Below the pieces are notes generated by a model. That model searched no databases, was not told the DNA's origin, and worked only from the letters and a program-made list of their open reading frames with translations. The position numbers were made by a program, and so were the translations under genes. A stretch of DNA of 64,000 nucleotides, taken from the NCBI RefSeq assembly GCF_900106645.1, contig NZ_FNMV01000002.1, positions 1-64,000 of the forward strand, in the 5' to 3' direction. This DNA comes from Flavobacterium degerlachei (GTDB lineage Bacteria > Bacteroidota > Bacteroidia > Flavobacteriales > Flavobacteriaceae). Below, in pieces: positions 8,242 to 17,140 of this stretch (positions are counted from its first letter, which is position 1; every line of letters starts with the position of its first letter).

Positions 8242-10791
8242 ATGGATGATAATTTTTCACCAAGAGTAAAAGACGTTATTACCTATAGCAAAGAGGAAGC
8301 TTTGCGACTAGGTCATGACTTCATAGGAACAGAACACTTGATGCTAGGTATCCTTCGAGATGGAAGTGGTAAAGCAATACAAATATTAAATAACCTGTCT
8401 ATTGATTTAGACCATTTACGCAGAAAGGTAGAAATACTAAGCCCTGCAAACCCTACTATAGATACTAATATAGAAAAGAAAAACCTTCACTTGACTCGTC
8501 AAGCAGAGCGTGCATTGAAAACTACTTTTTTAGAAGCAAAAGTATTTCAAAGCTCTTCCGTAAGCACCGCTCATCTTCTATTATGTATTCTAAGAAACGA
8601 AAATGACCCAACAACCAAGCTACTGAATAAATTAAAAATTGATTATGATGTGGCTAAAGAACAATATATCAATATGACACCAAGCGAAGAAGAATTCTTA
8701 GAGAATTTACCAAGAGCAACTGACTCATACAACGATGATTCAGGACAAGATGACAGTCTGAAAGAAGGAAATTTCAACAATCCCGCCAATAAATCAAATA
8801 AAAAATCTAAAACACCTGTTTTAGACAACTTCGGAAGGGATTTAACCGAAATGGCTGAAGAAGGAAAACTAGACCCTGTTGTAGGACGTGAAAAAGAAAT
8901 TGAGCGCGTATGCCAGATTTTAAGCCGCCGTAAAAAGAACAACCCACTGCTTATTGGTGAGCCTGGTGTTGGGAAATCTGCTATTGCCGAAGGATTAGCG
9001 TTGCGAATCATTCAAAAGAAAGTTTCACGAATCCTATTCAACAAGCGTGTTGTAACTTTAGATTTAGCCAGCCTTGTTGCCGGTACTAAATATAGAGGAC
9101 AGTTTGAAGAACGCATGAAAGCAGTAATGAACGAATTAGAGAAAAATGATGATATCATTCTTTTTATAGATGAAATTCACACTATAGTTGGTGCTGGCGG
9201 AGCTACTGGTTCCCTAGATGCATCAAACATGTTCAAACCAGCTTTAGCAAGAGGAGAAATCCAATGTATTGGAGCTACTACACTTGACGAATACAGACAG
9301 TATATAGAAAAAGATGGCGCCTTAGAAAGACGTTTTCAAAAGATAATCGTAGAACCAACATCTGTCGAAGAAACGATTACCATCTTGAATAACATTAAAA
9401 ACAAATATGAAGACCACCATAATGTTACTTATTCGCAAGAAGCAATTGAAGCTTGTGTGAAATTAACAGATAGATATATGTCTGAACGCTTTTTGCCAGA
9501 CAAGGCTATTGACGCTTTAGATGAGGCAGGTTCTCGTGTGCACATTACCAATATTGAAGTTCCAAAACAAATTTTAGATCTAGAACGTCAATTAGAAGAT
9601 GTTCGTGAATTAAAGAATGTTGTTGTTAAAAAACAAAAATATGAAGAAGCCGCCAAACTTCGAGATGATGAGAAACGCATCGAAAAAGAATTGGCTATAG
9701 CCCAAGAACAATGGGAAGAAGATGCTAAAAATAACCGAATCGAAGTTACAGAAGATAATGTCGCAGATGTTGTATCTATGATGACTGGAATTCCTGTAAA
9801 TCGTATCGCGCAAACAGAAAGTAACAAACTAGCTATATTACCTCAACTTATCGAAAGTAAAGTTATTGGACAAAAAGAAGCCGTTATAAAAATCGCGAGA
9901 TCTATTCAAAGAAATCGTGCTGGATTGAAAGATCCAAACAGACCAATTGGTTCATTCATATTCCTTGGTCAAACAGGAGTTGGTAAAACACAATTAGCTA
10001 AAGTACTGGCAAAAGAATTATTTGATTCTGAAGACGCTTTAGTTCGTATTGATATGAGTGAATACATGGAGAAATTTGCAATCTCACGTTTAGTTGGAGC
10101 GCCTCCGGGATATGTAGGATACGAAGAAGGTGGACAATTAACCGAAAAAGTTCGTAGAAAGCCATATTGTGTGGTTTTATTAGATGAGATAGAGAAAGCG
10201 CATCCAGATGTTTTCAATATGTTATTGCAAGTTCTTGATGACGGATATTTGACAGATAGTTTAGGTCGAAAAATTGACTTCAAAAATACTATCATAATCA
10301 TGACTTCAAATGTTGGAGCACGACAATTGAAAGATTTTGGTCAAGGAGTTGGTTTTGGTACTGCTGCAAAAGTAGCACAGGCTGATGATAATTCTAAAAG
10401 CATCATTGAAAATGCATTAAAGAAAACATTTGCTCCTGAGTTTTTAAATAGAATTGACGACGTAATCGTATTCAATGCTTTAGAGAAACATGATATCGAT
10501 TTAATTATTGAAATTGAATTGAAAAAATTATATGCTAGAGTATCTGAGCTAGGTTACAACTTAAGTCTTTCTGATAAAGCGAAAGCATTTATTGCTGAGA
10601 AAGGTTTTGATAGACAATTTGGCGCAAGACCACTAAAAAGAGCCATTCAGAAATACGTTGAAGATGCACTTGCTGAAGAAATTATTACTTCAAAAATTGC
10701 CTCTGGTGATGATATTTTCATGGACATTGAAGAAGGTGCCCAAGAATTGACAGTTACAGTCAAAAAAGCAGAAGAACCTACAAAACAATAG
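8242..10791 (+). CDS. clpC: ATP-dependent Clp protease ATP-binding subunit ClpC
   Basis: The 849-aa protein has the ClpC layout: a double Clp-N repeat domain (about 1-145), first AAA+ module with Walker A GEPGVGKSA near residue 238 and Walker B LFIDEIH, a middle coiled region with a UVR-type motif (EEAAKLRDDE), and a second AAA+ module with Walker A GQTGVGKTQ near residue 575. It unfolds substrates and feeds them to ClpP, acting in protein quality control. A linker after the N-domain is rich in Asp, Asn, Ser and Lys. It is monocistronic: its own promoter precedes it and a strong hairpin follows. Confidence 0.96.
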   Translation: MDDNFSPRVKDVITYSKEEALRLGHDFIGTEHLMLGILRDGSGKAIQILNNLSIDLDHLRRKVEILSPANPTIDTNIEKKNLHLTRQAERALKTTFLEAKVFQSSSVSTAHLLLCILRNENDPTTKLLNKLKIDYDVAKEQYINMTPSEEEFLENLPRATDSYNDDSGQDDSLKEGNFNNPANKSNKKSKTPVLDNFGRDLTEMAEEGKLDPVVGREKEIERVCQILSRRKKNNPLLIGEPGVGKSAIAEGLALRIIQKKVSRILFNKRVVTLDLASLVAGTKYRGQFEERMKAVMNELEKNDDIILFIDEIHTIVGAGGATGSLDASNMFKPALARGEIQCIGATTLDEYRQYIEKDGALERRFQKIIVEPTSVEETITILNNIKNKYEDHHNVTYSQEAIEACVKLTDRYMSERFLPDKAIDALDEAGSRVHITNIEVPKQILDLERQLEDVRELKNVVVKKQKYEEAAKLRDDEKRIEKELAIAQEQWEEDAKNNRIEVTEDNVADVVSMMTGIPVNRIAQTESNKLAILPQLIESKVIGQKEAVIKIARSIQRNRAGLKDPNRPIGSFIFLGQTGVGKTQLAKVLAKELFDSEDALVRIDMSEYMEKFAISRLVGAPPGYVGYEEGGQLTEKVRRKPYCVVLLDEIEKAHPDVFNMLLQVLDDGYLTDSLGRKIDFKNTIIIMTSNVGARQLKDFGQGVGFGTAAKVAQADDNSKSIIENALKKTFAPEFLNRIDDVIVFNALEKHDIDLIIEIELKKLYARVSELGYNLSLSDKAKAFIAEKGFDRQFGARPLKRAIQKYVEDALAEEIITSKIASGDDIFMDIEEGAQELTVTVKKAEEPTKQ

Positions 10792-10813
10792 ATTATTGAA
10801 TCTTTTGTCATAA

Positions 10814-10852
10814 AATAAACCCGTTACGTTTTTATAACATAACGGGTTTATT
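10814..10852 (+). terminator. clpC terminator
   Basis: A perfect 13-bp stem (AATAAACCCGTTA, 10814-10826, with 10840-10852) begins 23 bp after the clpC stop and runs into a T-rich stretch. Confidence 0.8.
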
Positions 10853-10890
10853 CTTTATATCAATTTCTCTTATTATTAAAAACAAATATT

Positions 10891-10898
10891 TACATTTG
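10891..10898 (+). promoter_or_regulatory. -7 box of the RimK-type ligase gene
   Basis: TACATTTG fits TAnnTTTG exactly and lies 33 bp before the ATG at 10932. No TTG is present at the usual upstream distance, so only the -7 element is claimed. Confidence 0.45.
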
Positions 10899-10931
10899 GA
10901 TTTTATAATTACAGCTCAAACATTTTAATAT

Positions 10932-12302
10932 ATGTCACAAAATAAAGTAATTCTAGGTAGCGAAGAATGGTGTTCATTTCCAGAACTGGGAATCCCTACA
11001 ATAAAAGCACGTGTTGATTCAGGTGCTAAAACATCGGCGTTACACGCTATAAACATTGCCCCTTTCATCAAAAATGAAGCAAACTGGGTACGATTTGACA
11101 TCAACCCAATTCAAAATAACCTCAAAACAGTTATACACTGTGAGGCACCCTTAATCGACAAACGAATCGTAAAAAGCTCTAGCGGATTTCGTGAACAACG
11201 GTATGTTATTCAAACTAATTTAGAAATTGGAGATTCAAAATGGCCAATTGAAATGACGTTGACTAATAGGGATTCAATGGGATTTCGTATGCTTTTAGGA
11301 CGCGAAGCCATGAGCGGAAGAGTTCTTGTTGACCCAGAACAACAATACCTTTTAGGCCAACCTACATCTGACAGTCTTAAAGAATTATATAAAAATTCTG
11401 CAAAAGCAAGCACAGGTTTACGAATTGGTGTCTTAGCTAGTAACCCTGAATTATACAGTAACAAGCGAATCATGGAAGCGGGTGAAATGCGTGGTCACGA
11501 AATGCATTTTTTAAACATCAAGGAATGCTACATGAAACTTGATGCGGATACTCCTGAAATTCATTATAGAGGTGGGATAATTCTAAACCAGTTTGACGCT
11601 ATTATTCCTAGAATACGACCAAGCATCACTTTTTACGGATGTGCATTGACGAGACAGTTTGAAGCATTAAAAGTGTTTTGCTTAAATTCAGCAAGTGCAA
11701 TCACGCAATCTCGTGATAAATTATACTCATTACAATTGCTCTTAAATAGCGGAATAGGAATACCAACAACTGGATTTGCAAATTCGCCTTTGGATACCAA
11801 TGATTTAATTAAAATGGTTGGTGGTTCTCCACTAATCGTAAAATTACTAGAAGGAACTCAAGGAAAAGGAGTTGTTTTGGCGGAGACCAAAAAAGCTGCA
11901 GAAAGTGTTATCAATGCCTTTAAAAGTGTTAATGCAAACATATTAGTCCAAGAATTCATCAAAGAAGCCAATGGTAAAGATATCCGTTGTTTTGTAATCG
12001 ATGGTAAAGTAGTAGCTTCTATACAACGTGAGGCTATGCCTGGCGAGTTTAGAGCGAACATTCACCTAGGTGGAACAGCATCGGTTATTAATGTAACCAT
12101 GGAAGAAAAACGCATCGCGATAAAAGCGGCAAAAGCTATGGATTTAAAAGTAGCAGGTGTAGATATCATCCGTTCTTCAAAAGGGCCTTTATTACTAGAA
12201 GTTAACTCTTCCCCTGGATTAGAAGGAATTGAAGGAGCTACAAATAAAGATATAGCAGGTGAAATGATCAAGGCTATCGAAAAGAACTTTAAGATTAAGT
12301 AA
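10932..12302 (+). CDS. RimK-family ATP-grasp ligase fused to a RimB-like zinc-protease domain
   Basis: The 456-aa protein joins two units. Residues about 1-145 resemble the ATP-dependent zinc protease/RimB family, a retropepsin-like fold: [14 protein letters not shown] carries the D-S/T-G-A motif and GREAM closes the domain. Residues about 160-456 are a RimK-type ATP-grasp ligase ([47 protein letters not shown]). In Gram-negative models RimK adds glutamates to the C-terminus of ribosomal protein S6 and RimB removes them. The fusion suggests one protein that makes and trims glutamate tails, but substrate and actual activities are inference. It has its own -7 box and ends at a shared terminator. 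Confidence 0.85.
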   Translation: MSQNKVILGSEEWCSFPELGIPTIKARVDSGAKTSALHAINIAPFIKNEANWVRFDINPIQNNLKTVIHCEAPLIDKRIVKSSSGFREQRYVIQTNLEIGDSKWPIEMTLTNRDSMGFRMLLGREAMSGRVLVDPEQQYLLGQPTSDSLKELYKNSAKASTGLRIGVLASNPELYSNKRIMEAGEMRGHEMHFLNIKECYMKLDADTPEIHYRGGIILNQFDAIIPRIRPSITFYGCALTRQFEALKVFCLNSASAITQSRDKLYSLQLLLNSGIGIPTTGFANSPLDTNDLIKMVGGSPLIVKLLEGTQGKGVVLAETKKAAESVINAFKSVNANILVQEFIKEANGKDIRCFVIDGKVVASIQREAMPGEFRANIHLGGTASVINVTMEEKRIAIKAAKAMDLKVAGVDIIRSSKGPLLLEVNSSPGLEGIEGATNKDIAGEMIKAIEKNFKIK

Positions 12303-12340
12303 TTCGATCCTAACGTAGTATACTATTAAACTGAAGTAAA

Positions 12341-12374
12341 AAAACCATCCAATATTAAAAAATTGGATGGTTTT
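12341..12374. terminator. Bidirectional terminator between the RimK-type gene and hutH
   Basis: AAAACCATCCAAT (12341-12353) pairs perfectly with ATTGGATGGTTTT (12362-12374), flanked by an A-run and a T-run, between two convergent genes. Confidence 0.85.
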
Positions 12375-12400
12375 TTATTTATTATTAGCCTTATCTTAAA

Positions 12401-13909
12401 CTAATTTAACAAATCTTCTTCGATTTGGAAACTATTCAAGAAAGCTACTGTTTTCTCAATATCATAATGTAAAATGCGATCTTCTTTTATAAAAGGTACT
12501 TCCTCTCTGTAAGAACTTAGGAACATTTCGATAAATTCACTCGATTGTAATGGCCTTCTGTAATGAATTGCTTGAGATGCATTCATTAACTCTATTGCCA
12601 AAATACGTTCGATATTATCCAATACTCGTAATGCCTTTGTAGCTCCGTTTGCTCCCATACTCACATGATCCTCTTGTCCATTACTAGAAACGATACTATC
12701 AACACTTGATGGCGTTGCTAATTGTTTATTTTGACTAGCAATACTAGCAGCAGTATATTGAGGTATCATCAATCCTGAGTTCAGTCCAGGGTTATCTACC
12801 AAAAATGCAGGCAGATTACGTAAACCTGAAATCAACTGATAGGTTCTTCTTTCTGAGATACTTCCCAATTCAGCCAAAGCAATTGCCATAAAATCTAAGG
12901 CTAAAGCCAAAGGTTGTCCATGAAAATTACCTCCAGAGATGATTTGGTCACTTTCAATAAATATATTAGGATTGTCTGTAACCGAATTAATTTCTGTCTT
13001 AAACACTTTTTTTACATACTCAAAAGCATCTTTTGAGGCTCCATGAACTTGTGGGATACAACGAAACGAATAGGGATCCTGCACATGTGTTTTTTCTTGC
13101 TCAATGATTTCACTACCATCTAAAAAGTCTTTAACGCGATTGGCCGTTACAATTTGTCCTTTGTGAGGACGAATAAAATGTATCAATTCATGAAATGGCT
13201 CGATGCGACCATCGAATCCTTCCAAAGATATTGCTGCTATTAAATCTGCTAAATAAGAAAACTTATTCGTTTTTATCAAAATATGGGCTCCATAAGCACT
13301 CATAAATTGCGTACCGTTTAACAATGCTAAACCTTCTTTAGATTTCAAAACAATTGGTTCCCAGCTAAAGCGCTCCATTACGACACTTGAATGCACTTTT
13401 TTTCCTTCAAAATACACTTCCCCTTCTCCTAACAATGGTAATGACAAATGCGCCAAAGGAGCTAAATCGCCTGAAGCACCTAAAGAACCTTGGGTATAAA
13501 TTACCGGTAAAACATCATTATTGTAAAAGGCTACTAAACGGTCTACTGTTTGTAATTGTATACCCGAATGTCCATAGCTCAAAGACTGTATCTTAAGCAA
13601 CAACATTAATTTTACAATAGCGCATGGAACTTCCTCTCCCGTGCCACAAGCATGTGATTTTACTAAGTTTTCTTGTAATTTAGACAAGTTCTCATTTGAT
13701 ATTTTGACATTGCAAAGTGAACCAAAACCAGTATTAATACCATAAATAGGTTCCGAATGAGAAGCCATTTTTTTATCTAAAAAATCACGGCATTTTTGAA
13801 TATTTACTTTAGCCTCATCAGATAACTCTAATGATTTGTGTTGGGAAATAATCTCCTGTACTATTTCAAGGGTAAGTACCTCAGTACTTATATAATGTGT
13901 ATTGTCCAT
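12401..13909 (-). CDS. hutH: Histidine ammonia-lyase
   Basis: Starting at the ATG at 13909 the protein is 502 aa, the normal HutH length; longer frames to 13996 add an unlike N-terminus that overlaps the upstream inverted repeats. GSLGASGDLAP contains the Ala145-Ser146-Gly147 tripeptide that cyclises to the MIO cofactor, and YGINTGFGSL holds the conserved active-site Tyr loop. The enzyme deaminates histidine to urocanate. The other hut genes are absent from the window, so the pathway must be completed elsewhere, or the enzyme could be a related aromatic ammonia-lyase. The upstream DNA carries nested inverted repeats likely to be regulatory. Confidence 0.88.
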   Translation of the reverse strand: MDNTHYISTEVLTLEIVQEIISQHKSLELSDEAKVNIQKCRDFLDKKMASHSEPIYGINTGFGSLCNVKISNENLSKLQENLVKSHACGTGEEVPCAIVKLMLLLKIQSLSYGHSGIQLQTVDRLVAFYNNDVLPVIYTQGSLGASGDLAPLAHLSLPLLGEGEVYFEGKKVHSSVVMERFSWEPIVLKSKEGLALLNGTQFMSAYGAHILIKTNKFSYLADLIAAISLEGFDGRIEPFHELIHFIRPHKGQIVTANRVKDFLDGSEIIEQEKTHVQDPYSFRCIPQVHGASKDAFEYVKKVFKTEINSVTDNPNIFIESDQIISGGNFHGQPLALALDFMAIALAELGSISERRTYQLISGLRNLPAFLVDNPGLNSGLMIPQYTAASIASQNKQLATPSSVDSIVSSNGQEDHVSMGANGATKALRVLDNIERILAIELMNASQAIHYRRPLQSSEFIEMFLSSYREEVPFIKEDRILHYDIEKTVAFLNSFQIEEDLLN

Positions 13910-13942
13910 TTTCGTATCGAATTTTGAGTAGCCAAAATTCAA

Positions 13943-14010
13943 TAAATCAATATTAAAAAGCAACATATATTGACAATAATTTAAAATAATTGTCAAAAAA
14001 TATTGATTTA
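13943..14010. promoter_or_regulatory. Nested inverted repeats upstream of hutH (putative operator)
   Basis: Two perfect inverted repeats share nearly the same centre. The outer arms TAAATCAATATT (13943-13954) and AATATTGATTTA (13999-14010) are 12 nt each. The inner arms TTGACAAT (13970-13977) and ATTGTCAA (13989-13996) are 8 nt each with an 11-nt spacer. The array begins 34 bp upstream of the hutH start. Its symmetry fits a dimeric regulator site, or two sites allowing cooperative binding; the regulator is not identifiable here. Confidence 0.55.
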
Positions 14011-14344
14011 ATAAATTTGACGTAAAAACAGGAAGATTATTCCTTCTTTAAAGCTAGGACGGTTGAAAAAATAGTAAAACCAGCTAAATTAATTTACTCT
14101 TAAAAACCATTATCAATGTAATTAGCGTCTAAAATAAAGGAATACCTTGTTTATCAAGTCAAAACAAGTACAATATAGTATAGCATTTCTAAAAACAAGA
14201 ATCAGAAACACACTCAATTTGATTCTGGATCCAATAAAATATATTGATTGTTCCGCTAACAAGCTCATAAAATGAGAAATACTCAACAGAGACCAAATTC
14301 TCATTGGATTATTAAAATATTCGCAAAAACAGAAAAAAGGTTTT

Positions 14345-14372
14345 TTGCTTTTTATAAAAAACTGTATTTTTG
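14345..14372 (+). promoter_or_regulatory. Promoter of the threonine operon
   Basis: TTG (14345-14347), a 17-nt spacer and TATTTTTG (14365-14372) match the Bacteroidota promoter consensus fully. Transcription would start about 5-7 nt downstream, leaving only a few bases before the leader-peptide ATG at 14383, so the leader mRNA may be nearly leaderless. Confidence 0.7.
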
Positions 14373-14382
14373 GAAAACAATA

Positions 14383-14487
14383 ATGAAAGACAACAGATCT
14401 ACATATCACTCTTCGATAACAACTCAAATTTGGGTTGCACTTTCTGTTACGGCTACATTTACAGCTACAACAACTACTACCCCTTAG
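14383..14487 (+). CDS. thrL: Threonine operon leader peptide
   Basis: This 34-codon ORF begins MKDNRSTYHSS and ends TATFTATTTTTP. Eleven of its 34 residues are Thr, and eight of these fall in the last twelve; two Ile are also present. It lies just after a consensus promoter and 107 bp before thrA. Such peptides sense charged tRNA: when Thr-tRNA is scarce the ribosome stalls at the Thr run and changes the fold of the following RNA. Function is inferred from composition and position by analogy with proteobacterial thrL; the sequence itself is not related to E. coli ThrL as far as I can tell. Confidence 0.75.
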   Translation: MKDNRSTYHSSITTQIWVALSVTATFTATTTTTP

Positions 14488-14580
14488 GGGTATACATTTT
14501 ACATATAATCCTATTTTGTATTTTTCTTTTTAAAGAAAGAAGGATATTGGATGTATAAAAGACATTACATTTTTTTAAAA
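14478..14580 (+). promoter_or_regulatory. Transcription attenuator of the thr operon
   Basis: Downstream of the Thr codons are several alternative hairpins. TACCCC (14478-14483) pairs with GGGGTA (14487-14492) across the leader stop codon. A longer hairpin spans 14508-14545 (ATCCT with AGGAT outside, TTTCTTT with AAAGAAA inside). ATGTA (14551-14555) pairs with TACAT (14566-14570), directly followed by seven T residues (14570-14576), 18 bp before thrA. A T-run immediately in front of a structural gene is expected for an attenuator terminator. Which pairings compete is inference; the final stem is weak on its own. Confidence 0.6.
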
Positions 14581-14594
14581 TCAAAACACATAAA

Positions 14595-17042
14595 ATGAAA
14601 ATATTAAAATTTGGCGGAACTTCGGTCGCCAATGCACAAAATATAAAACTAGTCCTAGACATAGTCCAAAATCAAGCAAAACAAGATCAATTAATCGTAG
14701 TGGTATCTGCTTTAAGCAAAATTACCGATCTATTGCAATCTGCTGCCGCAAAAGCAGCAGCAAGTGACGAAAGCTACAAAGATGTTGTTGCCGAAATCGA
14801 GAAAAAACATTTAGACACACTAAAAGAGTTAATACCGGTAAGTCAACAAAGTGGTTTATTAAGTCATGTAAAAAGGATTATTAATCATCTGGAAACACTT
14901 TTAGACGGATGTTTCCTTCTAGGAGAACTTTCTGCAAGAACTGCCGATACTATTTTAAGTTTTGGTGAATTATTGTCTTCTTATATTATTGCAGAAGCTT
15001 TAAAACAAAACCTAGATAATAGCAGTTACAAAGACAGCCGTGAATTGATTAAAACCAATAGCAATTTTGGAAAAGCTGCAGTAAACTTTGAATTAACAAA
15101 CCAACTAATCGCTGATTATTTTTCGTCGAATAAAAGTCAGGTAGTTATTATGCCCGGATTTATTGCAACTTCTTTAGACGGAATCACTACCACTTTAGGT
15201 CGTGGCGGCTCTGATTATACAGCAGCAATATTAGCAGGTGCCTTAGATGCAACTGATTTAGAAATTTGGACTGATGTAAACGGAATGTTTACTGCTAACC
15301 CAAAAATCGTAAAACAAGCGCAACCTATTGCCAGTATTTCATACCAAGAAGCTATGGAATTGTCTCATTTTGGTGCCAAAGTGTTGTATCCACCTACAAT
15401 TCAACCCGTTTTAAGAAAAAATATTCCTATTCTGATTAAAAATACTTTTGAGCCAGAAGCCGAAGGAACATTTATTTCGAATAATGCTGTTGCAAATGGA
15501 AATCCGGTAAAAGGGATTAGTCATATTGACAACATCACATTAATCACTCTAGAAGGTCCTGGAATGATTGGTGTTTTAGGATCATCAAAAAGACTGTTTG
15601 AAGTATTATCTCAGGCCAATGTGAATGTTATTTTTATCACACAAGCCTCGTCAGAACATTCTATTTGTATCGGAATTTTAAATTCGGATGCTGATGTGGC
15701 TGAAGAAGCTATCAACAAAGCTTTTGAAATTGAAATTCTTCAAAACAAAGTCGAACCTTGTATTGTTGAAAAAAATCTTTGCATCATTGCTTTAGTGGGT
15801 GAGAACATGAAAAACCACCAAGGATTGAGCGGAAAAATGTTCAGTACTTTAGGGAAGAATAATGTTAATATTCGTGCCATTGCACAAGGTGCTTCTGAAA
15901 GAAACATCTCAGCAGTAATCAACGAAAGAGATGTGAAAAAAGCATTAAATACGCTTCACGAACGTTTCTTTGAAGACAACACAAAACAATTGAATCTTTT
16001 TGTTATGGGTGTTGGTAATGTAGGTGAGAAATTCATCGACCAAATTAACCAACAAAATAAATTCCTAAAAGACAACTTAAAAATAAACCTGAGAGTTATT
16101 GCCTTAGCCAATTCTAGAAAAATGCTTTTTGATGAAGAAGGTATTGATTTAAAATCATGGGAATCACTTTTAGACAAAGGAGAAAAAGCAGACCAACAAT
16201 TGTTTATTGAACAAGTAAAAGCACTGAATTTACGTAATAGTATTTTTGTTGATATCACGGCAAACGAAAGCGTTTCTCAAACTTACGCACACTTTTTAAG
16301 AGAGAGTGTTGCAGTAGTTACTTGTAATAAAATTGCCTGTTCATCGGCATTTGACAATTACAAAAACCTTAAAAACTTATCTCGTAGATACAATGCTCCT
16401 TTCTTATTTGAAACAAATGTTGGTGCAGGATTACCTATTATTGATACCGTTAAAAATTTAGTGGCATCAGGAGATAAAGTCAACAAAATCCAAGCGGTAT
16501 TATCAGGAAGTTTGAACTTTATCTTCAATAATTTTGATAAAGACAACTCTTTTCATGATGTAGTAAAAGAAGCCGGAATACAAGGATTTACAGAGCCAGA
16601 TCCAAAGATTGATTTGAGCGGAATTGACGTAGCCAGAAAAATATTGATTTTGATTCGTGAAAGCGGATACAAAATGGAAATTGAAGAAATTGAAAATGAA
16701 TCTTTTCTTCCTGCTGCATGTATGGAAACTGTAAATAATGAAGATTTCTTTAAATCCCTAATCGAACATGCTAGTCATTTTGAAGATATTTTGGCGGAAG
16801 CCAACGCAAAAGACAGCCGATTGAAATTTGTAGCGCAATTTGAAGATGGAAAAGCAAGCGTAGGTTTGCAATTCATCCCAAAAGATCACCCTTTTTACAA
16901 CTTAGAAGGAAAAGACAATATCGTATTATTCTACACAGATCGCTACATTGACCAACCTTTATTAATAAAAGGTGCTGGTGCAGGAGCTGCGGTTACGGCT
17001 TCGGGAATTTTTGCGGATGTGATTAGGATAGGGAATGTTTAA
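14595..17042 (+). CDS. thrA: Bifunctional aspartate kinase / homoserine dehydrogenase I
   Basis: The 815-aa fusion has an N-terminal aspartokinase (KFGGTSVANA at residues 4-13; GRGGSDYTAA for the catalytic site), paired ACT domains in the middle, and a homoserine dehydrogenase half starting near residue 465 with the Rossmann motif GVGNVG. It catalyses the first and third steps from aspartate toward threonine and methionine, and the ACT region normally gives feedback inhibition by threonine. It is the first structural gene of thrABC and is preceded by the Thr-rich leader and attenuator. Confidence 0.96.
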   Translation: MKILKFGGTSVANAQNIKLVLDIVQNQAKQDQLIVVVSALSKITDLLQSAAAKAAASDESYKDVVAEIEKKHLDTLKELIPVSQQSGLLSHVKRIINHLETLLDGCFLLGELSARTADTILSFGELLSSYIIAEALKQNLDNSSYKDSRELIKTNSNFGKAAVNFELTNQLIADYFSSNKSQVVIMPGFIATSLDGITTTLGRGGSDYTAAILAGALDATDLEIWTDVNGMFTANPKIVKQAQPIASISYQEAMELSHFGAKVLYPPTIQPVLRKNIPILIKNTFEPEAEGTFISNNAVANGNPVKGISHIDNITLITLEGPGMIGVLGSSKRLFEVLSQANVNVIFITQASSEHSICIGILNSDADVAEEAINKAFEIEILQNKVEPCIVEKNLCIIALVGENMKNHQGLSGKMFSTLGKNNVNIRAIAQGASERNISAVINERDVKKALNTLHERFFEDNTKQLNLFVMGVGNVGEKFIDQINQQNKFLKDNLKINLRVIALANSRKMLFDEEGIDLKSWESLLDKGEKADQQLFIEQVKALNLRNSIFVDITANESVSQTYAHFLRESVAVVTCNKIACSSAFDNYKNLKNLSRRYNAPFLFETNVGAGLPIIDTVKNLVASGDKVNKIQAVLSGSLNFIFNNFDKDNSFHDVVKEAGIQGFTEPDPKIDLSGIDVARKILILIRESGYKMEIEEIENESFLPAACMETVNNEDFFKSLIEHASHFEDILAEANAKDSRLKFVAQFEDGKASVGLQFIPKDHPFYNLEGKDNIVLFYTDRYIDQPLLIKGAGAGAAVTASGIFADVIRIGNV

Positions 17043-17048
17043 AAATTA

Positions 17049-17132
17049 GTTTCAAGTTTAATGTTTCAAGTTAAATCGTTGTTGAAAAGCACTTTTTTTA
17101 AAACCTGAAACTTTAAACTTTAAACCTGAAAC
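17049..17132. repeat. Imperfect inverted repeat between thrA and thrB
   Basis: The left arm (from 17049) contains GTTTCAAGTTTAATGTTTCA and the right arm (17101-17132) contains repeated ACCTGAAAC and CTTTAAA units, so the RNA can fold into an imperfect hairpin between the two cistrons. Such GTTTCA/TGAAAC spacers are common in flavobacterial genomes from memory. It may tune relative expression of thrA and thrB. Confidence 0.5.
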
Positions 17133-17140
17133 AAAAAATC

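Larger units (their letters stand above)
13910..14382. other. Divergent intergenic region between hutH and the thr operon
   Basis: This stretch of about 470 bp holds the hutH inverted repeats near its left end and the thr promoter near its right end. Open frames crossing it, such as a minus-strand frame at 14122-14427, have no recognisable protein features and run antisense through the leader peptide, so I call no gene here. The middle part (about 14015-14340) shows nothing I can identify. Confidence 0.6.

Noticed and set aside
13910..13996. Longer hutH reading frame with 29 extra residues
   Set aside because: The extra residues do not resemble HutH N-termini and the extension overlaps the inverted repeats; the ATG at 13909 gives the standard length.
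14122..14427. 101-codon minus-strand ORF between hutH and thrA
   Set aside because: It runs antisense through the thr promoter and leader peptide, is rich in Phe and Cys, and has no recognisable start context or domain.
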